NCBI GenBank assembly: GCA_028706695.1
Contig: JAQTVU010000159.1
Location: 1-6,181 of the forward strand
DNA: 6,181 nt
DNA from: Mycobacterium sp.
Lineage (GTDB): Bacteria > Actinomycetota > Actinomycetes > Mycobacteriales > Mycobacteriaceae
Reading direction: 5' to 3'
The position numbers and the translations under genes were made by a program. Shown piece by piece: positions 6,007 to 6,181 of the stretch. Below the pieces are notes generated by a model. The model searched no databases. It was given only the letters and a program-made list of their open reading frames with translations, and was not told the origin of the DNA. Each line of letters starts with the position of its first letter. Position 1 is the stretch's first letter.

Positions 6007-6022
6007 GGAGGGGCCTGCGGTG
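6007..6022 (+). promoter_or_regulatory. ribosome site and alternative GTG start in frame with fdxC
   Basis: GGAGGGG (6007-6013) lies 6 bases before GTG (6020-6022). That GTG opens a frame continuous with fdxC, giving a 23-residue extension that begins VSETAAHI and includes two AVQAV units. This spacing and sequence are as good as those of the conventional start at 6089. It may be the real start, a second start, or the start of a leader peptide. Confidence 0.35.
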
Positions 6023-6042
6023 AGCGAAACGGCAGCCCACAT

Positions 6043-6072
6043 AGCAGTGCAAGCAGTAGCAGTGCAAGCAGT
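6043..6072 (+). repeat. perfect 15-bp tandem duplication upstream of fdxC
   Basis: AGCAGTGCAAGCAGT occurs twice in direct succession (6043-6057 and 6058-6072), without mismatch. The unit is a multiple of three and is in frame with fdxC, where each copy encodes AVQAV. It ends 16 bases before the conventional start. A perfect tandem array suggests a recent slippage event and possible copy-number variation among strains. Confidence 0.9.
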
Positions 6073-6088
6073 ACATGAGGAGAGGTTT

Positions 6089-6181
6089 GTGACGTACACG
6101 ATCGCCGAACCCTGCGTCGACATCAAAGACAAGGCATGTATCGAGGAGTGCCCGGTCGACTGCATCTACGAGGGCACTCGG
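6089..6181 (+). CDS. fdxC: ferredoxin FdxC, 7Fe type, N-terminal part
   Basis: The first 31 codons are present and the gene runs off the right edge. The sequence begins VTYTIAEPCVDIKDKACIEE and has Cys9, Cys17, Cys21 and Cys25, with CIEECPVDC at 17-25. This C-x7-C-x3-CP pattern is the [3Fe-4S] side of 7Fe-8S ferredoxins of the Rv1177 (FdxC) type; the C-terminal [4Fe-4S] motif would be outside the window. Such ferredoxins carry single electrons in the cytosol, for example to P450s; the partner here is unknown. I chose GTG 6089 because it aligns with the known MTYxIAEPC start and has AGGAG (6078-6082) 6 bases upstream. The in-frame GTG 6020 is a credible alternative. A five-codon ORF (ATG 6075 to TGA 6092) overlaps the start by GTGA. 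Confidence 0.93.
   Translation, partial: MTYTIAEPCVDIKDKACIEECPVDCIYEGTR

Noticed and set aside
5882..6165. Cys-rich minus-strand frames over the fdxC leader
   Set aside because: The repeated CLHCY-type peptide comes only from the 15-bp tandem repeat read backwards. There is no supporting start signal and it is antisense to fdxC.

Overview
This window is high-GC, gene-dense actinobacterial DNA, and the gene content points to a slow-growing, PE-containing Mycobacterium. In order it holds an mshB-type deacetylase, a small membrane protein, a PE protein resembling PE12, a fused FO synthase (fbiC), a TB8.4/Rv1174c-type secreted protein, and the start of fdxC. This matches the M. tuberculosis Rv1170-Rv1177 neighbourhood as I remember it. 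The species cannot be fixed from the sequence alone. One local difference stands out: the fadH (Rv1175c) and PadR-type regulator (Rv1176c) genes expected between the TB8.4 gene and fdxC are absent, leaving only about 400 bases there.

Layout. Bases 1-120 are a leader or promoter region with a bulged inverted repeat. mshB (121-1026, +) is followed by a four-helix membrane protein (legal start 1237, end 1635, +), whose 5' end is problematic: a well-placed ribosome site and ATG at 1060 run into an in-frame TAG at 1153. The PE12-like gene (2393-1587, -) is convergent with it, and their 3' ends overlap by 49 bases. The 249-base PE12/fbiC intergenic region holds divergent -10-like boxes and a 9-bp inverted repeat. 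fbiC (2643-5213, +) fills the centre. A short convergent gap with a GC hairpin separates it from the TB8.4-type gene (5686-5348, -). The last intergenic stretch (5687-6088) carries a possible three-segment RNA switch in the TB8.4 leader, a near-consensus CRP-type site, a putative fdxC promoter, and a perfect 15-bp tandem repeat that lies in frame with fdxC and sits between two plausible fdxC starts.

Function. The enzymes share a redox theme: MshB makes a mycothiol precursor, FbiC makes the deazaflavin chromophore of coenzyme F420, and FdxC is a 7Fe-type ferredoxin. The PE and TB8.4-like proteins are predicted to be exported. I see no mobile element, CRISPR array, tRNA or rRNA, and no wholly new gene system. 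The most notable signals are in the non-coding stretches and in the broken 5' end of the membrane-protein gene.
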